From: Hungatella sp. UBA5982
GTDB lineage: Bacteria; Bacillota; Clostridia; Lachnospirales; Lachnospiraceae
Assembly: GCA_002429965.1 (NCBI GenBank)
Contig: DJBG01000170.1
Location: forward strand, 39,374-49,272
Length of the DNA stretch: 9,899 bases
Direction: 5' to 3'
The notes under the pieces were generated by a model. That model searched no databases. It had not been told where the DNA came from and saw only the letters and a program-made list of their open reading frames with translations. Below are positions 6,892 through 9,899 of the stretch, piece by piece. Positions within the stretch are counted from its first letter, which is position 1, and each line of letters starts with the position of its first letter. A program made the position numbers and the translations under genes.

Positions 6892-8715
6892 TCATGCTGT
6901 TTTGCCTGAAAACTGGCTGTTATAAATATCTGCATAAACACCGTCTTTGGAAATCAGTTCTTTGTGAGTACCTGTTTCTACAATGTCACCATTCTGCATT
7001 ACCACAATGTTATCGGCGTGATAAATGGTTGACAGGCGGTGTGCCACCACAAAACTGGTACGGCCTTTGAGTAGCCGCCACATGGCCTTTTGTATGACCA
7101 TTTCGGTGCGGCTGTCTACGTTGGAAGTGGCTTCATCAAGGATAATAATTTCCGGATCAGCAACAAAGGCGCGGGCGATGGTGATCAGCTGCTTTTGCCC
7201 CTGTGATATATTGTCTGCACCTTCGCCCAGAACGGTATCATAACCTTCCGGCAGCTTTCTGATGAAATCATCGGCAAATGCGGCTTTGGCGGCTGCATAT
7301 ACCTGTTCTTCCGTAGCGTTGTCGTTCCCGTACTTGATATTGTCATAAATCGTGCCGGAAAACAGCCATGTATCCTGCAAAACCATGCCGATACGGCGGC
7401 GCAGCCCGTCATAGCCAAAACTGCGGATGTCTGATCCGTCAATGCGGATCGAACCGCCCTGTACTTCATAAAAACGTTCCAGTAGATTGACAAGCGTTGT
7501 TTTTCCGGCCCCTGTATGCCCGACAATGGCAATCATCTGCCCATCCCTTACCTGCAGGCTGAAATCGGTCATAAGAGGTGTAGTGGTGTATCCAAAGCGC
7601 ACACTGTCAAAAACGATCTTGGCCGGATCCTGCTCATAGGCAAGGGGCCCGTCATATTCCTCCATTTTTTCCGCATCCAGCAGGGCAAAGACCCTTTCCG
7701 CCGATGCCATAGCTGACAGCAGATTCGACCAAACCATTGAGAGATGGGAGATGGGGGAGGTGAATTGCCCGGAATACTGCAAAAACGCCTGTAAGTCTCC
7801 CAGAATCAAGCTTCCGCCCATAACCCGGAAGGCGCCAAATGCGGCAGTGAGCACATAAATGCCGTTTTGGACCAACATCATAAAATGCATCATACTTTGA
7901 CCGAAAAACTTTGCTTTCCAGCCCGATTCACACAGATCAGAATTGGATTTACGGAATTTGTCCAGCACAGATTGCTCGCTGCCAAAGGTTTTAATCACCG
8001 TGAAGTTCTCATAGGTTTCTTCAATTGTACCATTGAGCTCACCCATGCTCTTTACATATTTCTTGTTGTTTTTTTGTGCAATTGGGGTGAATGCTTTTGT
8101 AATCAATATGCTGGCCGGAATCATCACGCAGGCCATTAAGGTGAGTGTCGGGCTGATGGTCAGCATAATAGCAAGCGTTCCAATAGCCAGGATCACACTG
8201 GAAATAAGCTGCGTCAGGCTTTGCTGTAAATTAGAAGCTACATTATCAATATCGTTGACAGCCACGGACATTAAATCTCCTGTGGAATGTTTGTCAAAAT
8301 AAGATATGGGAACCTGGTTTAATCTAGCCTTGACGGCGTTTCGCAGGGTTTCTGTGGTTTTTAAGGAAACCACAGTCATCAGGCGTTCCTGCAAAAAGGA
8401 AGCCAGAAATACGCCAAGGTACAGGGCGCCTACCGCGGCAAGTACCGTAAGCAGCGCGTTAAAGTCAATGCCAATGCCTGTTTTGATGCCTTCAAATATT
8501 ATCGTAGTGGCTCCGCCCAATATTTTAGGTGTAATGACCTGCATCACTGTACCGGCAATAGCCACAATTAGAGTAACAGTGATCAGAAGTCCACTTTTTT
8601 TCATATAACCTAACAACCGGACTATGGACTTCCATAAGGATTTGGGACCGGTGGTATTGACGACCAAGTTTCTTCCTGCCGGGCCTTTGCCTTTTATATT
8701 CATTTCCATGCTCAT
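6892..8715 (-). CDS. Heterodimeric ABC exporter subunit, catalytically normal half (TMD-NBD fusion)
   Basis: An ATP-driven half-transporter of the multidrug/lipid exporter type, 607 residues, in the cytoplasmic membrane. The N-terminal membrane domain has hydrophobic segments near 42-64, 88-109, 165-187, 190-207, 278-296 and 299-315. The nucleotide-binding domain spans about 365-600. It shows Walker A GHTGAGKT (399-406), Q-loop Q447 (MVLQDTWLFSGT), signature ISQGQ (503-507), Walker B IIILDE with catalytic E528, D-loop SNVD and switch H559 (VVAHRLST). The signature departs from LSGGQ, while Walker B and the switch are normal, as expected for the consensus half of a heterodimer. It starts at ATG 8715, overlapping the preceding subunit's stop by 4 nt (ATGA), with AAGGAGG at 8723-8729 and a 7-nt spacer. 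The substrate cannot be told from sequence; drugs, peptides and lipids are all known for this family. Confidence 0.95.
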   Translation of the reverse strand: MSMEMNIKGKGPAGRNLVVNTTGPKSLWKSIVRLLGYMKKSGLLITVTLIVAIAGTVMQVITPKILGGATTIIFEGIKTGIGIDFNALLTVLAAVGALYLGVFLASFLQERLMTVVSLKTTETLRNAVKARLNQVPISYFDKHSTGDLMSVAVNDIDNVASNLQQSLTQLISSVILAIGTLAIMLTISPTLTLMACVMIPASILITKAFTPIAQKNNKKYVKSMGELNGTIEETYENFTVIKTFGSEQSVLDKFRKSNSDLCESGWKAKFFGQSMMHFMMLVQNGIYVLTAAFGAFRVMGGSLILGDLQAFLQYSGQFTSPISHLSMVWSNLLSAMASAERVFALLDAEKMEEYDGPLAYEQDPAKIVFDSVRFGYTTTPLMTDFSLQVRDGQMIAIVGHTGAGKTTLVNLLERFYEVQGGSIRIDGSDIRSFGYDGLRRRIGMVLQDTWLFSGTIYDNIKYGNDNATEEQVYAAAKAAFADDFIRKLPEGYDTVLGEGADNISQGQKQLITIARAFVADPEIIILDEATSNVDSRTEMVIQKAMWRLLKGRTSFVVAHRLSTIYHADNIVVMQNGDIVETGTHKELISKDGVYADIYNSQFSGKTA

Positions 8716-9899
8716 GCCGCTTCCTCCTTATATCCCTGGGATCGTATAATTTCCTGATAGATCAGACTGTCTTTTACAAGCTCGTCATGAGTGCCAAGAC
8801 CCACCAGCTTTCCTTTATCCAGAACTGCGATGATATCCGCATTCCGTGCACTGCTTATCCGTTGGGTAACAACGATTCCAATGTTGTTTTTAAGCCGTAT
8901 TTTCATGGCTGCCCGCACGGCAGCATCGGTTTTGAAGTCCAGGGCAGAGAGGGAATCATCAAACAAATAGATTGCCGCGTTCTTAAGCAAGGTCCGGGCA
9001 ATGCAGAGCCGCTGCCGCTGTCCCCCGGAAAAATTGCCGCCGCCTTTTTCCACCTGGCTGTCAAGACCGTCTGGTAATTTTTTAACAAATTCAGCGGCGC
9101 AAGCATCCTCTAGCGCTGACCAAATCTCTTCATCTGTTGCGTTGGGCTTGGCGAGATGCATATTGCTGCGGATAGTACCCATCATCAGTGAAGATTTTTG
9201 AGGAGTGGAGCTGACCAGCTTGCGTAAATCGGCCTGGGCCATGTTACGTACGTCAATGCCGTTGATTTTAACGCTGCCTTCTTCCACATCATACAGACGA
9301 GGAATCAATGAGAGAAGTGAAGTTTTTCCATCGCCGGTACCGCCGATGATGGCCAGGGTCTGCCCTTTGTTCACTGTAAAGCTGATATCGCAAAGGGTCT
9401 TTTCCGCCGCGCCCCCATAACGGAAGCTTACCTGCTCAAAGGAAAGGGTGGAGTTGTCAGCCGCCGTTTGTGATTCAGGGGCATCCATAATGCTCAAAGG
9501 GGTATCCAGAATCTCATAAACGCGCTTTGCTGATACCTGGCCGCGGGGAAGGGTGAGGATGACATTGGTCAACAATCCAAAACCTAACAGGATTTGCATC
9601 GAATAGTTAATGGCTGCTATGATTGCCCCCACCTCTAAATTTCCGGAGACAGCACGATTTCCGCCGATCCATAGGATACCTAGGGTAGCCATATTCAGGA
9701 TTAGTGTGATTAGAGGTACAAAAATACTCATGATGGTGCCTGCCGTGACAGAGGTTTGGGTATAAGCCCGATTGATTTCTTCATACTTCTCGTAATCCTC
9801 ATCTTCCTTGGCAAAAGCGCGGATCACACGGACTCCGGTCAAGCCCTCCCGGAACAGCAGATTCAGTTTATCCAGCAGTTTCTGCATTTTGCCGTACAG
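8712..9899 (-). CDS. Heterodimeric ABC exporter subunit, degenerate half (5' partial)
   Basis: The partner half-transporter, first in the operon. It is cut by the right edge, and the frame is open to base 9899 with 395 residues visible, roughly two thirds of a normal 570-600-residue protein. The visible part starts in the membrane domain just before the ENLTG-like coupling region (FREGLTGVRVIRAFAKE). Two hydrophobic segments near 55-80 and 90-114 are probably TM5 and TM6. The ATP domain has Walker A GGTGDGKT (186-193), Q-loop Q234, canonical signature FSGGQ (290-294), and Walker B IYLFDD, where the catalytic Glu is Asp315. The switch His is replaced by Gln346 (VVTQRISS). The Asp/Gln pair marks the degenerate site of heterodimeric exporters such as TM287/288, LmrCD and BmrCD. 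Its normal signature would complete the competent ATP site with the partner's Walker A and B. The ATG at 9885-9887 is internal, not the true start. The promoter lies outside the window. Confidence 0.94.
   Translation of the reverse strand: MYGKMQKLLDKLNLLFREGLTGVRVIRAFAKEDEDYEKYEEINRAYTQTSVTAGTIMSIFVPLITLILNMATLGILWIGGNRAVSGNLEVGAIIAAINYSMQILLGFGLLTNVILTLPRGQVSAKRVYEILDTPLSIMDAPESQTAADNSTLSFEQVSFRYGGAAEKTLCDISFTVNKGQTLAIIGGTGDGKTSLLSLIPRLYDVEEGSVKINGIDVRNMAQADLRKLVSSTPQKSSLMMGTIRSNMHLAKPNATDEEIWSALEDACAAEFVKKLPDGLDSQVEKGGGNFSGGQRQRLCIARTLLKNAAIYLFDDSLSALDFKTDAAVRAAMKIRLKNNIGIVVTQRISSARNADIIAVLDKGKLVGLGTHDELVKDSLIYQEIIRSQGYKEEAA
8723..8729 (-). promoter_or_regulatory. Shine-Dalgarno site of the second exporter subunit
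   Basis: AAGGAGG on the minus strand is a near-perfect anti-16S match 7 nt before ATG 8715, embedded in the last codons of the upstream subunit. It supports coupled, balanced production of the two halves. Confidence 0.8.

Noticed and set aside
1..9899. Search for tRNA/rRNA, CRISPR repeats, insertion sequences, attachment sites and riboswitches
   Set aside because: No repeat arrays, transposase-like frames, terminal inverted repeats or RNA folds were recognised by eye, and nearly all bases are explained by coding sequence.

Overview
The window looks like chromosomal DNA from a Gram-positive, Clostridia-type bacterium, possibly a Lachnospiraceae-like gut anaerobe. This is inferred from strong purine-rich Shine-Dalgarno sites, tightly packed or overlapping genes, a LacI-regulated glycosidase cluster and a heterodimeric ABC exporter of a type common in Firmicutes. 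The sequence does not fix the genus.

Positions 1-6843, plus strand: a carbohydrate-use operon. It runs from a LacI-family regulator (5' end cut by the window edge), to a GH13 alpha-glucosidase of the oligo-1,6-glucosidase type, a GH2 beta-mannosidase, and an alpha-D-phosphohexomutase (phosphoglucomutase/phosphomannomutase). Regulator and alpha-glucosidase abut with no gap, and beta-mannosidase and mutase overlap by 1 nt. The only sizeable gap (2537-2650) lies before the beta-mannosidase and holds two imperfect palindromes resembling CcpA/LacI-type operators. The likely job is intracellular hydrolysis of short alpha-glucosides and beta-mannosides, with the mutase feeding hexose phosphates into metabolism.

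Two of the three enzyme genes are broken as read. The alpha-glucosidase has one A too many in an A8 run near its 5' end, so the frame shifts after residue 41. The mutase has an in-frame TAA at 6574-6576 that removes the last domain with the phosphate-binding RPSGTEPK loop, although clear coding sequence continues in the same frame to 6843. The beta-mannosidase between them is intact. Either the operon is decaying in this strain, or these are sequence errors or (for the A8 run) slippage. Raw reads or relatives would decide.

Positions 6844-9899, minus strand: a convergent operon for a two-subunit ABC exporter. The upstream subunit (cut by the right edge) carries the degenerate catalytic residues (Asp in place of the Walker B Glu, Gln in place of the switch His) and a normal signature. 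The downstream subunit has normal Walker B Glu and switch His but an altered signature (ISQGQ). Together they give one competent and one degenerate ATP site, as in TM287/288, LmrCD and BmrCD. A hairpin at 6850-6884 followed by a U-tract on the minus strand ends this operon.

No RNA gene, CRISPR array, insertion sequence or wholly new system was found. The best leads are the two gene-disrupting lesions and the candidate operator region.
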